Shown here one piece after another: positions 5,506 to 12,769 of a stretch of DNA of 13,922 nt (positions within the stretch are counted from its first letter, which is position 1; every line of letters starts with the position of its first letter). The stretch is from Bacteroidales bacterium (GTDB lineage Bacteria; Bacteroidota; Bacteroidia; Bacteroidales; UBA932): the NCBI GenBank assembly GCA_017471085.1, contig JAFUWW010000030.1, positions 1 through 13,922 on the forward strand, read 5' to 3'. The notes under the pieces were generated by a model, which was given only the letters and a program-made list of their open reading frames with translations, ran no database searches and was not told the origin of the DNA. The translations under genes were made by a program, and so were the position numbers.

Positions 5506-5701
5506 TTCAAGCGGGATTCCATCTACATCGGTGAAAAGTGAGGTGAAAGAAATCGGTGCGGAAGATGCGTGAGAATGATGAAATACTACGCCACGGAGCT
5601 GAGAACGGTGGCTGCTGGGAAGTCCTCAAGTAGCTAGCCTCCATACCTCTGCCGCCCTGCCACACGTCCAGATGTCAATCAAAGGTATCTGGACGTTTTT
5701 T
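5488..5701 (+). ncRNA. Candidate small RNA of about 210 nt
   Basis: A well-spaced promoter (TTG 5452-5454, TACCTTTG 5475-5482) predicts a start near 5487-5490, and an intrinsic terminator ends at 5701. Between them no frame gives a convincing protein. Short frames exist, such as MRENDEILRHGAENGGCWEVLK and MMKYYATELRTVAAGKSSSS, but neither resembles a family I know and they overlap each other in different frames. The 15 bases TACCTTTGACATCTG at 5475-5489 recur inverted at 5669-5687 with a four-base tandem duplication. This could be a stand-alone small RNA or the remains of a decayed gene that still has its promoter and terminator. I recognise no Rfam family. Confidence 0.4.
5665..5701 (+). terminator. 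Intrinsic terminator of the candidate small RNA
   Basis: CGTCCAGAT (5665-5673) pairs with ATCTGGACG (5687-5695), nine perfect pairs around a 13-base loop, followed at once by six T bases (5696-5701). The loop contains, on the minus strand, a TACCTTTG promoter-like box. Confidence 0.85.
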
Positions 5702-5713
5702 CTCACTCACCAC

Positions 5714-5766
5714 GGGATTTCGTCGGGCCGGAGGCCCTCCGACATCCCTGCCCGCCTGCGGCGGGC
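5714..5766. repeat. Two adjacent GC-rich hairpins
   Basis: The first is bounded by GGGAT (5714-5718) and ATCCC (5744-5748), with GTCGG and CCGAC inside it. The second is GCCCGC-CTGCG-GCGGGC (5750-5766), a perfect six-pair stem. Neither has a proper T-run on either strand. They sit between the small-RNA terminator and the tRNA terminator and have no assigned role. Confidence 0.4.
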
Positions 5767-5782
5767 TTTGCAATAAGCCATC

Positions 5783-5819
5783 AAAAAACTGCGTTCAAGC
5801 AAGCTTGACGCAGTTTTTT
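5783..5819 (-). terminator. Terminator of tRNA-Ser (symmetrical)
   Basis: AAAAAACTGCGT (5783-5794) is the exact complement of ACGCAGTTTTTT (5808-5819), with a one-base bulge and CAAG/CTTG inside. On the minus strand the stem ends in six T bases, 12 bases past the tRNA 3' end. The symmetry lets it also act on the plus strand. Confidence 0.85.
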
Positions 5820-5831
5820 GCTACCTTATTG

Positions 5832-5918
5832 CGGTGAGTGAGGGATTCGAACCCCCGTTGCGCTCGCACGCAAACCTGTTTTCGAGGCAGGCTCCTTCAA
5901 CCACTCGGACAACTCACC
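5832..5918 (-). tRNA. tRNA-Ser (anticodon CGA)
   Basis: The minus strand folds as a class II tRNA. The acceptor stem GGTGAGT pairs with ACTCACC plus discriminator G. The anticodon loop CTCGAAA (5886-5880) gives anticodon CGA, which reads UCG. A long variable arm TTGCG/CGCAA is typical of tRNA-Ser, and the T arm carries TTCGAAT between GGGGG and CCCTC. CCA is not encoded. The anticodon stem has a C-A mismatch at its loop-closing pair (31-39). The gene is isolated, with its own promoter and terminator, and borders the accessory patch. Confidence 0.95.
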
Positions 5919-5930
5919 GGAACGGGGTTG

Positions 5931-5960
5931 CAAAGTTACAAATAATTTTTGACTGTGCAA
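5931..5960 (-). promoter_or_regulatory. tRNA-Ser promoter
   Basis: On the minus strand TAACTTTG (5938-5931) is a perfect -7 box ending 12 bases before the tRNA 5' end, and TTG (5960-5958) lies 19 bases upstream of it. The upstream element falls just past the 3' end of the small membrane protein gene. Confidence 0.8.
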
Positions 5961-5973
5961 CCGGGGTGAATCT

Positions 5974-6162
5974 CTATTTGAACCATTCGGTAAGGTGGTT
6001 CTTGGCATAGAGATAGTAGACGGCGAGACCGACCCAGCTGGTGGCGAGCACCAGGATGGCGGTGACGATTTTTCCTACTGTGGAGATGGGCTTCTTGATG
6101 ATGTCAAGGACTGCCAGGACGGACAGGACGATACCTGCAATGTAAATAATGCTTCCTAACAT
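5974..6162 (-). CDS. Small two-helix membrane protein (PLDc_N-like)
   Basis: The 62-residue product has two hydrophobic helices: residues about 3-22 (GSIIYIAGIVLSVLAVLDII) and about 31-52 (KIVTAILVLATSWVGLAVYY). Between them is a short basic segment, and the tail is polar (LYAKNHLTEWFK). The second helix with WVGLAVYYLY resembles small membrane proteins of the PLDc_N type, in which a hydrophobic pair ends in a GxxxYY motif; the match is by eye and modest. Such proteins sit in the inner membrane and have no settled function. The gene has a good promoter 28 bases upstream of its ATG, so it is very likely expressed. It lies between nhaC and tRNA-Ser and is transcribed on its own. Confidence 0.75.
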   Translation of the reverse strand: MLGSIIYIAGIVLSVLAVLDIIKKPISTVGKIVTAILVLATSWVGLAVYYLYAKNHLTEWFK

Positions 6163-6189
6163 GGTTTAAGCGTTTTATATTTGATGCTT

Positions 6190-6219
6190 CAAAGTTACAA
6201 AAATACATGGAAAAAGCAA
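6190..6219 (-). promoter_or_regulatory. Promoter of the small membrane protein gene
   Basis: On the minus strand TAACTTTG (6197-6190) is a perfect -7 box and TTG (6219-6217, within TTTTGC) is 19 bases upstream. The upstream element overlaps the end of the nhaC terminator hairpin, so nhaC termination and initiation of this gene share bases. Confidence 0.75.
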
Positions 6220-6242
6220 AACTGCCTGTTTCAGGCGGTTTT
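6211..6242 (-). terminator. nhaC terminator overlapping the stop codon
   Basis: On the minus strand AAAACCGCCTG (6242-6232) pairs with CAGGCAGTTTT (6228-6218) around an AAA loop with one C-A mismatch. T-rich sequence (TTTTGCTTTTT) follows to 6211. The 5' arm is the last codons of nhaC, and the TGA stop (6233-6231) lies at the loop. Confidence 0.7.
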
Positions 6243-7673
6243 GCGGACAATCTTCCAGCCGATGGCGGCGACCAGGACGGACATCAGCGGCGAAAGGAAA
6301 CAGAAAAAGCAATAGGGGGCGTACACCAGGGTGGGGACGGAGAGGAGGGTAGCCTGGGTCATGCCGCAGCTGGACCAGGGGAACAGGGGCGAAGTCACCG
6401 TGGCCGAATCTTCCACCGAACGGCTCAGCAGTCTCCCTTCGTAGCCGCCTTTCTGGTAGGAATCGCGGAAGATATTGGATGTGAGGATGATAGAAAGGTA
6501 TTGGTCGGAGACCAGACCGTTCAGAACCGTTCCCGTGGCAACGGTCGAGGCCACCAGCCCGGTACGGCTGTGGGTGAGCGGCTCCAGGATGCGGGAGAGC
6601 TGCCGGATCATGCCGCTGGCCTGCATGCAGGCTCCGAAACACATGGCGCAGATAATCAGATACACCGTGTTCAGCATCCCCAGCATGCCGCGTGAGGTCA
6701 GCAGCGCGTTCATCGTCTCGTTCCCTGTCTCCATCGTCACGGAATTATAGATGGTCTCAATGGTTCCTGCCAGCAGAATCCGCGCCCGGGACCCTTCCGT
6801 GACGCCTGCCCCCACCCCGTAAACCAGGTCCGGCTGGAATAACAGCGCAGCCACAGCCGCCGTAAGGGTGGAAAGGGCGAGGACCATCATCGCGGGCATC
6901 CTCCGCCAGATCATGAGCGCCGTAAGCAGGGGCACGACAAACAGCCAGGGCGAAATGTTGAAACGGGCCGACAGTACATCGGTATAGACCTGCACGTCCT
7001 GCGCGTCCGTCCCCTTGTGCGCGAGCCCGAGGACCGTAAAGATCACCAGCGTGACCAGGATGGAAGGCCCGGTGGTAAGTGTCAGATACTTGATATGCTC
7101 GAACAGATGCACCCGGTTCAGGGACGATGCCAGCACGGTGGTGTCGGACATGGGCGAAATTTTGTCGCCGAAATAGGCTCCGGAAATGATGGCGCCGGCA
7201 ATGAGCCCGTCGCTGAACCCTTCTGCCCGGCCGATGCCCAGAAGCGCCACGCCGATGGTGGCGATGGTGGTCCAGGACGACCCGGTCGTCACCGAAACGA
7301 TGGCGCAGAGGAGGGTGGCCGTGAGCAGGAACACCTTGGGACTGATGATCTTGACACCATAGTAGATGAAGGTGGGAACCACCCCGCTCACCATCCAGGT
7401 GCCGGAAATGGCCCCGATCAGGAACAGGATCACAATGGCCGTGGTAACGTCGCCTACGTTGGCCTTGATGCCGTCTTCGAAGTCTTTCCAGGGCGTCTTG
7501 TACAGCCACATGCCCAGCCATACGCAGATGCCGGCAGAAAACAGAAGGGCGACTTGCGAGGCGCCCAGGATGGAATCGGCCCCGAAAATGCTGATATTCA
7601 TGGCCAGCAGGCTCACAAGTACCAGCACCGGGATCACGGCTATGATGGTTTTAGTAACGTTGTTCAGTTTCAT
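6231..7673 (-). CDS. nhaC: Na+/H+ antiporter, NhaC family
   Basis: The 480-residue protein is hydrophobic throughout and has the hallmark blocks of the NhaC family: GSSWTTIATIGVALLGIG (131-148) and SGAYFGDKISPMSDTTVLAS (164-183). In the family these polar residues within membrane helices form the ion path. It should sit in the inner membrane and exchange external protons for internal sodium, keeping pH and sodium in balance. The ATG at 7673 begins MKLNNVTKTIIAVIPVLVLV, a natural first helix, and follows a TAAATTTG box by six bases. The frame is open upstream to 7958, but that part is antisense to the NlpC/P60 gene. It is monocistronic, with a terminator at its stop. Ion specificity is inferred; some relatives couple organic substrates such as malate-lactate. 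Confidence 0.92.
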   Translation of the reverse strand: MKLNNVTKTIIAVIPVLVLVSLLAMNISIFGADSILGASQVALLFSAGICVWLGMWLYKTPWKDFEDGIKANVGDVTTAIVILFLIGAISGTWMVSGVVPTFIYYGVKIISPKVFLLTATLLCAIVSVTTGSSWTTIATIGVALLGIGRAEGFSDGLIAGAIISGAYFGDKISPMSDTTVLASSLNRVHLFEHIKYLTLTTGPSILVTLVIFTVLGLAHKGTDAQDVQVYTDVLSARFNISPWLFVVPLLTALMIWRRMPAMMVLALSTLTAAVAALLFQPDLVYGVGAGVTEGSRARILLAGTIETIYNSVTMETGNETMNALLTSRGMLGMLNTVYLIICAMCFGACMQASGMIRQLSRILEPLTHSRTGLVASTVATGTVLNGLVSDQYLSIILTSNIFRDSYQKGGYEGRLLSRSVEDSATVTSPLFPWSSCGMTQATLLSVPTLVYAPYCFFCFLSPLMSVLVAAIGWKIVRKTA

Positions 7674-7679
7674 CGGCCG

Positions 7680-7687
7680 CAAATTTA
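7680..7687 (-). promoter_or_regulatory. nhaC promoter -7 box (TAAATTTG)
   Basis: On the minus strand this is a perfect TAnnTTTG match, ending six bases before the ATG, which predicts a leaderless or nearly leaderless mRNA. I see no clear TTG at the upstream spacing. Confidence 0.6.
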
Positions 7688-7760
7688 TGCAAAATTCCTG
7701 TATAATCTCTGCATAATGTCGAATAATCGAAAAACCCATGCATTTCTTCCATATTTTGCC

Positions 7761-7768
7761 GATATTTG
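7761..7768 (+). promoter_or_regulatory. Probable -7 box of the NlpC/P60 gene (GATATTTG)
   Basis: GATATTTG differs from TAnnTTTG only at the first base and ends five bases before the ATG at 7774. The position matches that of other genes here with boxes abutting the start codon. Confidence 0.4.
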
Positions 7769-7773
7769 CAACT

Positions 7774-8718
7774 ATGAAAAAGACAATCCTAGTACTCTTC
7801 CTCTGCCTGTCGGCAGTGCTGGCATCGGCCCAGCAATACGGCGTTGTGAACATCTCCGTGTGCAACCTTCGCAAAACGGCCGATTTCGACGCGGAAATGG
7901 TGTCCCAAGCCCTTCTGGGCACCCCTGTGCATATCGTGCAGATCGCTTCCAAAAACAATTGGCCGCAGGTCCAGACCCCGGATACCTATACCGGCTGGGT
8001 GCATTATGAGGGCGTGACCCTGATGGACAAGGAGGCCTACAGCGCCTGGAATGCCGCCCCGAAGGTAGTAGTGACCTCCCTCACGGGCCTCGTCTATGAC
8101 CGGCCTTCGAAGAAAGGCGCCGTCATTTCGGATGTCGTGGGCGGCGGCCGCCTTCGCCTGGAGGGGAGAAAGGGGAGTTACTGGAAGGTCGGCTTTCCCG
8201 ATGGCCGCACAGGCTATCTTTCGCGGGCCGATGCCCAGGAACTCGAAAAATGGCGCCAGTCGCTGGATACCAGTGCCGATGCCATCCTTCGCACCGCCCG
8301 CAGCATGCTGGGATTTCCGTATATCTGGGCAGGCATGTCGCCCAAGGGGTTCGACTGCAGCGGCTTTGTCCGCACGGTGCTTTTCATGCACGATATCATC
8401 GCGCCCCGCGATTCCGGCCCGCAGTCCCGGGTAGGGGACAGAATCGGCCCGTGGCAGCAGTTGCAAAAGGGAGACCTGGTCTTCTTCGGCCGGTGGGACG
8501 GCTCCACCCCCAAGGTTTCGCACGTGGGCTTCTACCTGGGGAACGGGCAGTTCATCCATTCGCTGGGGCTGGTGAAAATCGGCAGTCTGGATCCTTCCGC
8601 GCCCGATTATGATGCCTACAACGCCGGACGGTACCTGTTCGGCGGCCGCATCCTCCCTTATATCGACCGGCAAGAAGGTCTCAACACCACCCGCACCAAT
8701 CCTTATTATGCAGAATAG
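7774..8718 (+). CDS. Exported SH3-NlpC/P60 peptidoglycan endopeptidase
   Basis: The 314-residue protein starts with a signal peptide (MKKTILVLFLCLSAVLASA, cleavage before QQ). Two SH3-like domains follow, about residues 22-90 (VVNISVCNLRKTADFDAEMV) and 97-155. The C-terminal NlpC/P60 cysteine-peptidase domain (about 165-296) has Cys195 in FDCSGF, His250 in SHVGFYLG and His262 in FIHS. Enzymes with this layout cut the gamma-D-Glu to diamino-acid bond in murein peptides in the periplasm. I start it at 7774, the signal-peptide Met, rather than at 7738, whose first 12 residues are unlikely and span the promoter box. It overlaps the epimerase gene by 11 bases. Because this peptidase would release L-Ala-D-Glu, the epimerase substrate, the two fit one murein-peptide salvage path, as in the Bacillus YkfC/YkfB pair. 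The exact substrate is inferred. Confidence 0.92.
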   Translation: MKKTILVLFLCLSAVLASAQQYGVVNISVCNLRKTADFDAEMVSQALLGTPVHIVQIASKNNWPQVQTPDTYTGWVHYEGVTLMDKEAYSAWNAAPKVVVTSLTGLVYDRPSKKGAVISDVVGGGRLRLEGRKGSYWKVGFPDGRTGYLSRADAQELEKWRQSLDTSADAILRTARSMLGFPYIWAGMSPKGFDCSGFVRTVLFMHDIIAPRDSGPQSRVGDRIGPWQQLQKGDLVFFGRWDGSTPKVSHVGFYLGNGQFIHSLGLVKIGSLDPSAPDYDAYNAGRYLFGGRILPYIDRQEGLNTTRTNPYYAE

Positions 8719-9835
8719 AAGAGATTTCCTGAAGACCGCTTCCCTGGCGGCCCTGGGAGCAGGCCTTGCCGCCTGCAAAGGCCCGCAGCCCTTCCATATC
8801 GTCAAGGGCGACGGCCGCATGCACCTGAAGTTCTTTCCCTACGAACTGAAACTGACCCATACCTTCACGGTGGCATCGTACAGCCGCACCACCACGCCGG
8901 ACGTGCAGGTAGAGATTGAGTATGAGGGAATTACCGGCTATGGAGAAGCCTCCATGCCTCCGTATCTGGGCCAGTCGGTGGAAACGGTCATCTCCTTCCT
9001 GCAGAAGGTGGACCTGTCGCAGTTTACAGACCCTTTCCAGCTGGAGGAAATCCTCTCTTATGTCGATTCCCTCTCGGAGGGGGACTCCGCCGCCAAGGCG
9101 GCCGTGGATATCGCCCTGCACGACCTGGTGGGAAAACTCCTCGGAGCTCCTTGGTACAAAATCTGGGGGCTGGACCCGGAGAAGGCGCCGTCCACCACAT
9201 ATACCATCGGCATCGATATTCCGGACGTTGTGCGGGAGAAGACCCTCGAAGCCGCCGGCCGCTTCAACATCCTCAAAGTGAAAGTGGGCCTGGACACCGA
9301 CGAAGAGATAATCCGCACCATCCGTTCCGTCACCGGCGTGCCCCTGGCGGTCGATGCCAACCAGGGCTGGAAAGACCGTTCCAAGGCCCTGGACGAGATC
9401 TTCTGGCTGCAGGAGCAGGGGATAGTGATGGTGGAACAGCCCCTTCCCGTCACGCAGGTCGACGACTTGGCCTGGCTCACGGAGCGCAGTCCGCTCCCCA
9501 TCTTTGCCGATGAGTCCGTCCAGCGCCTGCGGGATGTCCCCGCCCTCAAGGGTGTGGTGCACGGAATCAACATCAAGCTCATGAAATGCACCGGCATGCG
9601 GGAAGCCTGGAAGATGGTCACCCTGGCCCGTGCCCTGGACATGAAAGTGATGGTGGGCTGCATGACGGAGACCTCCTGTGCCGTCAGTGCCGCCGCCCAG
9701 CTCTCGCCGGCGGTGGATTTCGCCGACCTGGACGGCAACCTGCTCATCGACAACGACCGTTTCACCGGCGTCCGGGTAGAAAAAGGGCGCCTCCGTCTCA
9801 CGGAAGCGCCCGGGATAGGCGTTACTTTGGTTTAG
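8708..9835 (+). CDS. Exported dipeptide epimerase (L-Ala-D/L-Glu type), enolase superfamily
   Basis: The 375-residue protein has the enolase-superfamily active site: KVK with Lys190 and Lys192, metal ligands Asp216 (VDANQGW), Glu243 (MVEQPLP) and Asp268 (FADES), and Lys290 (NIKLMK). The DLD at 340-342 is the Asp-x-Asp that binds the dipeptide ammonium group in Ala-Glu epimerases. It should convert L-Ala-D-Glu from murein to L-Ala-L-Glu, making it digestible. The N-terminus is unusual: [20 protein letters not shown] joins a twin-arginine motif (RRDFLK) to a lipobox (LAAC, Cys23), pointing to a folded, Tat-exported lipoprotein rather than a cytosolic enzyme. I chose ATG 8708 because it starts this signal; upstream residues from 8609 lie inside the peptidase gene. 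The 11-base overlap suggests translational coupling. Its stop overlaps that of pnp by four bases. Other dipeptide specificities remain possible. Confidence 0.9.
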   Translation: MQNRRDFLKTASLAALGAGLAACKGPQPFHIVKGDGRMHLKFFPYELKLTHTFTVASYSRTTTPDVQVEIEYEGITGYGEASMPPYLGQSVETVISFLQKVDLSQFTDPFQLEEILSYVDSLSEGDSAAKAAVDIALHDLVGKLLGAPWYKIWGLDPEKAPSTTYTIGIDIPDVVREKTLEAAGRFNILKVKVGLDTDEEIIRTIRSVTGVPLAVDANQGWKDRSKALDEIFWLQEQGIVMVEQPLPVTQVDDLAWLTERSPLPIFADESVQRLRDVPALKGVVHGINIKLMKCTGMREAWKMVTLARALDMKVMVGCMTETSCAVSAAAQLSPAVDFADLDGNLLIDNDRFTGVRVEKGRLRLTEAPGIGVTLV

Positions 9836-12183
9836 AACACGTCCGGTTCGTTCTGCTTGGGCTCCTCCTCGAAGCGGGGCTTGCGGGGCTTGTTGTCCGG
9901 GCGGCGGTCGTCGCGGCGGTTTCCGTTGCCTTCACGGCGGTTGCCGTTCTCACGGCCGTTTCCTTCGCGGCGGTTTCCGTTGCGGTCACCTTCACGGCGG
10001 GGTCCCTTGTCGCCGCGGGGGGCGCGCTTGGGTTCCACATAGCCTTCCGGCTTTTCGGTGAGGGCGCGCATGGAAAGGCGCATCTTGCCGGTCTTGGCGT
10101 CAATCTCCAGGAGTTTGACATCGACCTCGTCGCCCACCTTCAACACATCTTCCACTTTTTCGGTCTTGGTCCAGGCGATCTCGCTTACATGCAGCAGGCC
10201 TTCCTTGCCGGGCAGGATTTCGATGAATGCGCCGAATTCAAGGATGCTCACCACCTTGCCGTGGTATACCTGGCCGGCCTCGGGCACGGCGCAGATGTCC
10301 TTGATGCGCTGCAGCGTGGCATCCATGGCTGCCTTGTCGGTGCCGAAGATGTCCACGACACCCTTGGTGGTGCCGTCGCCGTTGTCCACCTCGTCGATGG
10401 TGATGGTGGTGCCGAATTCCTTCTGCATGCCCTGGATGGTCTCGCCTCCCTTGCCGATGACGGCGCCGATGAACTCGGCCGGGATCTCGATCTGGACCAT
10501 GCGGGGTACGAACGGCTTGTAGTCTTCGCGCGGCTCGGGGATGGTCTTGAGCATTTCGCCCATGATGTGGAGGCGACCCTGACGGGCCTGCTCCAGCGCC
10601 TTCTCCAGCACTTCGTAAGACAGACCGTCCACCTTGATGTCCATCTGGGTGGCGGTTATGCCGTCCTTGGTGCCGGTCACCTTGAAGTCCATGTCTCCCA
10701 GGTGGTCTTCGTCACCGAGGATATCGGTGAGGATGGCGTAGCGGTCGTTGGGACGCACGGCGTCGGTGATCAGGCCCATGGCCACGCCGGCCACCGGTTT
10801 CTTGATCTTCACGCCGGCATCCATCAGGGCCAGGCAGCCGCCGCAGACGGAGGCCATGGAAGAGGAACCGTTGGATTCCAGGATATCGGAAACTACGCGG
10901 ACTGCGTAAGGGAATTCGGGAGCCGTGGGGATCACGGGCTTGAGGGCGCGCATGGCCAGGTTTCCATGGCCGATTTCGCGACGGCCCACGCTGCGCTGCG
11001 GCTTGGCTTCGCCGGTGGCGAACGGAGGGAAGTTGTAGTGGAGCACAAACTGCTGGTCGTCCTGGATCAGGACTTCGTCCATTTCCTTCATGTCCATCTT
11101 GGTGCCCAGGGTTACAGTCGCCAGGGACTGGGTTTCACCGCGGGTGAAGATGGCGCTGCCGTGGGCGCAGGGGAGATAGTCCACCTCGCACCAGATGGGG
11201 CGCACTTCGTTGGTCTTGCGGCCGTCCAGGCGCTTTCCTTCATCCAGGATGAGGTTGCGCATGGCCTCTTTCTCCACATCGTGGTAATAGCGGTCCACCA
11301 TGGCGGCTTTGGCTTCCTGGTCTTCCTCGGAGAGAGTGGCGAGGAATTCGGCCTTGATGGCCTCGAAACCGTCTTCGCGCTCGTGTTTGGGCTTGGCGCT
11401 GCCGGCGAGTTCGTAGCATTTGTTGTAGCAGAACTCGTGGACGGCGGTGCGCAGAGCCTCGTCTTCCTCGTCGTGCGGGTAGTCGCGCTTGTTCACGTCG
11501 GTGCCGAGTTCCTTCATAAGTTCCTTCTGCACGCGGCAGTGCTTCTTGATCTCTTCGTGGGCGAACTTGATGGCCTCCAGCATGTCATGCTCGGAGACTT
11601 CGTTCATCTCGCCTTCCACCATCATGATGTTCTCTTCGGTGGCGGCGACCATCAGGTCCAGGTCGGCCTTTTTGTTCTCTTCGAAACCGGGATTGATGAC
11701 AAACTGTCCGTCGATGCGGGAAACGCGGACCTCGGAGACAGGACCGCCGAAGGGGAGGTCACTGGTGGCGAGGGCGGCAGAGGCGGCAAGACCGGCAAGC
11801 GCATCCGGCTGGATGTCCTTCTCGGCCGAGATAAGCATCACGTTCACAAATACTTCCAGATGGAAATCGTCCGGCCACAGCGGGCGGATGGGACGGTCTA
11901 CGAGGCGTGCGATGAGCACTTCATAATCTGACGGGCGGCTCTCTCTCTTGAGGAATCCGCCGGGGAAGCGGCCTGCCGAATAGTATTTTTCACGATAATC
12001 TACGGTGAGGGGCATGAAGTCCGTTCCCTCTTTTACTTCTTTTGCACAGGTGACAGTGGCGAGGAGCATCGTGCCTCCCATCTTCACCACGGCGGAACCG
12101 GCGGCCTGTTTGGCCAGTTTTCCGGTTTCAATCTCGATGACCCGACCGTCGGGCAGTTCGATTTTCTTCTGGATGATGTTCAT
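9832..12183 (-). CDS. pnp: Polyribonucleotide nucleotidyltransferase (PNPase)
   Basis: PNPase degrades RNA 3' to 5' using phosphate and trims structured RNAs in the cytosol. The 783-residue product has the full layout: two RNase PH domains joined by an all-helical domain (about 1-555), with the conserved [20 protein letters not shown] block followed by QMDIK; a KH domain (about 562-636, GKGG at 577-580); and an S1 domain (about 637-708). Residues 709-783 are an added disordered tail rich in Arg, Gly, Asn and Glu, with repeats such as NRREGNG, ending in an acidic EPDVF. The ATG at 12183 gives [11 protein letters not shown] see no consensus promoter in the gap to rpsO, so it may depend on read-through from rpsO, the widespread rpsO-pnp arrangement. 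It ends tail-to-tail with the epimerase gene. Confidence 0.98.
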   Translation of the reverse strand: MNIIQKKIELPDGRVIEIETGKLAKQAAGSAVVKMGGTMLLATVTCAKEVKEGTDFMPLTVDYREKYYSAGRFPGGFLKRESRPSDYEVLIARLVDRPIRPLWPDDFHLEVFVNVMLISAEKDIQPDALAGLAASAALATSDLPFGGPVSEVRVSRIDGQFVINPGFEENKKADLDLMVAATEENIMMVEGEMNEVSEHDMLEAIKFAHEEIKKHCRVQKELMKELGTDVNKRDYPHDEEDEALRTAVHEFCYNKCYELAGSAKPKHEREDGFEAIKAEFLATLSEEDQEAKAAMVDRYYHDVEKEAMRNLILDEGKRLDGRKTNEVRPIWCEVDYLPCAHGSAIFTRGETQSLATVTLGTKMDMKEMDEVLIQDDQQFVLHYNFPPFATGEAKPQRSVGRREIGHGNLAMRALKPVIPTAPEFPYAVRVVSDILESNGSSSMASVCGGCLALMDAGVKIKKPVAGVAMGLITDAVRPNDRYAILTDILGDEDHLGDMDFKVTGTKDGITATQMDIKVDGLSYEVLEKALEQARQGRLHIMGEMLKTIPEPREDYKPFVPRMVQIEIPAEFIGAVIGKGGETIQGMQKEFGTTITIDEVDNGDGTTKGVVDIFGTDKAAMDATLQRIKDICAVPEAGQVYHGKVVSILEFGAFIEILPGKEGLLHVSEIAWTKTEKVEDVLKVGDEVDVKLLEIDAKTGKMRLSMRALTEKPEGYVEPKRAPRGDKGPRREGDRNGNRREGNGRENGNRREGNGNRRDDRRPDNKPRKPRFEEEPKQNEPDVF

Positions 12184-12226
12184 TTTTTTAGTACAACTGT
12201 TACGTCTTTCGTCTTGTATCGTCTTT

Positions 12227-12241
12227 CCCGGCCTTTCCGGG
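12227..12241 (-). promoter_or_regulatory. pnp leader hairpin
   Basis: On the minus strand CCCGG-AAAGG-CCGGG forms five GC pairs about 45 bases before the pnp ATG, with no T-run after it. In other bacteria pnp mRNA is controlled through leader stems; any such role here is a guess. Confidence 0.35.
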
Positions 12242-12253
12242 AATCTTTCACTG

Positions 12254-12302
12254 AAAAAGGGGGAGAGATTCTGCTTTGCATGAATCTCTGCCCCCGTTTT
12301 TT
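12254..12302 (-). terminator. Terminator between rpsO and pnp, T-runs on both sides
   Basis: GGGGG-AGAGATTC (12259-12271) pairs with GAATCTCT-g-CCCCC (12282-12295), thirteen pairs with one bulged G and a ten-base loop. On the minus strand TTTTT follows (12258-12254), ending rpsO transcripts 14-60 bases after its stop. On the plus strand six T bases follow at 12297-12302, so it can also stop antisense transcription. Confidence 0.85.
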
Positions 12303-12315
12303 CCTATGTCTTTGC

Positions 12316-12591
12316 TTATCGGCGGAGACCCAGCTCCTTCACGATAGCCCTGTATCTCTCGATGTCTACCTTCTGAAGATAGTTCAGAAGCTGACGGCGC
12401 TTGCTGACCAGGCGGAGAAGGGAACGGCGGGTTACCACGTCTTTCTTGTTCTTCTTCACATGCTCGGTAAGGTGAGCGATACGGTAGGAAAATAAAGCAA
12501 CCTGACTCTCAGGAGAACCGGTGTCCTTATTAGACTTTCCGTACTTCGCGAAAATCTCTTGCTTTTTCTCAGGCTGTAAATATTCTGCCAT
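12316..12591 (-). CDS. rpsO: 30S ribosomal protein S15
   Basis: The 91-residue protein matches S15 in length and sequence ([70 protein letters not shown]; ending [12 protein letters not shown]). It binds the central domain of 16S rRNA early in small-subunit assembly. The ATG at 12591 has a clear promoter about 56 bases upstream and a strong leader hairpin between. It is followed by a terminator and then pnp. Feedback control by S15 binding its own leader is known in several phyla and would fit the hairpin, but is not shown here. Confidence 0.98.
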   Translation of the reverse strand: MAEYLQPEKKQEIFAKYGKSNKDTGSPESQVALFSYRIAHLTEHVKKNKKDVVTRRSLLRLVSKRRQLLNYLQKVDIERYRAIVKELGLRR

Positions 12592-12619
12592 GATGCAATG
12601 AGTAATTAAGGGTTAAAGC

Positions 12620-12638
12620 TTGCGGGACCGTCCCGCAA
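12620..12638 (-). promoter_or_regulatory. rpsO leader hairpin
   Basis: On the minus strand TTGCGGGA (12638-12631) pairs perfectly with TCCCGCAA (12627-12620) around the three-base loop CGG. It is near the start of the S15 mRNA, 28 bases before the ATG. No T-run follows directly, so a protein-binding or stabilising role is likelier than termination. Confidence 0.6.
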
Positions 12639-12647
12639 AAAAGCCTG

Positions 12648-12678
12648 CAAATATAGTAATTATTCTCCAAGAAACCAA
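12648..12678 (-). promoter_or_regulatory. rpsO promoter
   Basis: On the minus strand TATATTTG (12655-12648) is a perfect -7 box, and TTG (12678-12676, within TTTGG) is 20 bases upstream. Transcription should start near 12642, just before the leader hairpin. Confidence 0.8.
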
Positions 12679-12769
12679 ATCTTTCCGAATCTGAAATGCG
12701 CGACCCCTCTTGCAACGCAAAGAGAGCCACCTTGTTCTAAAAAAAATAACAGAAAATTTTCGAAAATTT

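Noticed and set aside
9586..11931. Plus-strand open frame of 781 codons opposite pnp
   Set aside because: It starts inside the epimerase gene and mirrors PNPase. The protein is low-complexity (Val, Gly, His, Asp), so it is a shadow frame.
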